Assembly: GCA_965233855.1 (NCBI GenBank)
Contig: OZ247586.1
Location: forward strand, 1,415,997-1,479,996
DNA length: 64,000 bases
Source of the DNA: Megaera_A sp965233855
GTDB taxonomy: Bacteria > Pseudomonadota > Alphaproteobacteria > Rickettsiales > Rickettsiaceae
Direction of reading: 5' to 3'
Shown: positions 63,530 to 64,000 of the stretch, piece by piece
Numbering within the stretch: the first letter of the stretch is position 1
How the letters are laid out: every line of letters starts with the position of its first letter
Notes under the pieces: generated by a model
What the model was told of the DNA's origin: nothing
The model's input: the letters and a program-made list of their open reading frames with translations, nothing else
The model's database searches: none
Translations under genes and position numbers: made by a program

Positions 63530-63910
63530 ATGGCCTATAGTAACGAAGTAATCGATCATTATGAAAATCCACGTAACGTTGGAGCGCTCGATAAAAAAGA
63601 CGAAGCAGTTGGAACTGGACTTGTTGGAGCACCAGCTTGCGGAGACGTACTCAAACTACAAATCAAAGTTGATGACAAAGGAATGATTGTCGACGCAAAA
63701 TTTAAAGCATTTGGCTGCGGATCTGCCATTGCCTCTAGCTCTCTTGTTAGTGAATGGGTAAAAGGTAAGAATATCGACGAGGCAATGGAAATTAAGAACA
63801 CTGAAATAGCTCAGCACCTTTCGCTTCCACCGGTAAAATTACATTGCTCAATGCTTGCTGAAGATGCAATAAAAGCCGCTGTTTCTGATTACAAAAACAA
63901 GCAAAAATAA
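63530..63910 (+). CDS. iscU: Fe-S scaffold IscU
   Basis: 126 residues from MAYSNEVIDHYENPRNVGAL; AAAGGAG a few bases upstream decides this start over the ORF opening at 63482. Cluster ligands C37, C63, H105, C106 and Asp39 stand at their canonical numbers; the LPPVK motif is at 99-103. Receives sulfur from IscS and builds [2Fe-2S] clusters. Confidence 0.96.
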   Translation: MAYSNEVIDHYENPRNVGALDKKDEAVGTGLVGAPACGDVLKLQIKVDDKGMIVDAKFKAFGCGSAIASSSLVSEWVKGKNIDEAMEIKNTEIAQHLSLPPVKLHCSMLAEDAIKAAVSDYKNKQK

Positions 63911-64000
63911 TGTCTACAAAACAAGTAATGCAACTAACAGATAGTGCTGCAGAGCAAGTAAAAAGCTTGCTTTCTCAGCGCGGCAAACCATCGATTGGCG
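63910..64000 (+). CDS. iscA: A-type Fe-S carrier IscA, partial (3' end beyond window)
   Basis: Starts at the ATG overlapping the iscU stop (ATAATG) and reads MSTKQVMQLTDSAAEQVKSL then LSQRGKPSIG, the N-terminus of a HesB/IscA protein. Expected next gene in the isc operon. The Cys ligands lie beyond the window. Confidence 0.85.
   Translation, partial: MSTKQVMQLTDSAAEQVKSLLSQRGKPSIG

Noticed and set aside
1..64000. tRNA and rRNA genes
   Set aside because: No GGTTCGAATCC-type T-loop with a matching acceptor stem and no rRNA-like stretch was recognised in the intergenic regions; a covariance-model scan would be needed to be sure.

Overview
The window reads as a low-GC (about one third G+C by eye) alphaproteobacterial chromosome of the order Rickettsiales, most likely a Rickettsiaceae-type or related intracellular symbiont. 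Evidence: the order lepB-rnc-era, the lptD-surA-rsmA operon, iscR followed by two adjacent NifS-type desulfurases, iscU and iscA, and a large conjugative-element fraction with Ti-type TraA/TraD, HU-like proteins, TPR proteins and Rpn nucleases, as in Rickettsiales amplified genetic elements (RAGEs). The species cannot be named from the sequence. The presence of lptD argues against Orientia, which lacks LPS.

Region 1 (1-25.4 kb) holds two related conjugation modules. In each, a traA relaxase (minus) diverges from traD plus an HU-like gene (plus), and the gap between them carries a conserved hairpin plus two conserved motifs that look like oriT. Module 1 has an open traA (running off the left edge) and carries a candidate clan CE cysteine protease and a TPR protein. 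Module 2 has traA cut just after its Walker A motif by an IS5-family element. It continues into a run of nucleic-acid-binding genes (HU-like, ProQ/FinO fused to Rpn, HU, cold-shock protein, GapR-like), then a SEC-C protein, an MscS channel and an Rpn nuclease. Between the modules lie two truncated Tn3 transposases head to head, a broken vapBC pair, a resolvase element bounded by inverted repeats, and an IS21 istB remnant.

Region 2 (25.4-39.3 kb) is an insertion-sequence graveyard: IS5-type elements of several subgroups, IS6, IS481, IS982 and IS3 copies, many nested or truncated. Two 860-bp IS copies in inverted orientation interrupt what may have been one coiled-coil gene; its 3' part ends in a long Met-x-Gly repeat. 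A second Rpn gene is enclosed by 65-bp inverted repeats. A comparatively GC-rich TPR gene sits among the IS remains.

Region 3 (39.3-44 kb) holds a DnaQ-like exonuclease, a MazEF-type pair, an intact VapBC pair, a serine resolvase and a complete IS481-family element.

Region 4 (44-64 kb) is mostly core genome: a 909-residue methyltransferase/double glycosyltransferase, tsf-rpsB, a frameshifted MFS transporter, a complete IS982 element, an AmpD-like amidase, lepB-rnc-era, lptD-surA-rsmA, xseA, and the isc operon headed by iscR. The iscR promoter overlaps a near-consensus type 1 IscR site, implying classical Fe-S feedback. No tRNA, rRNA or CRISPR array was recognised.
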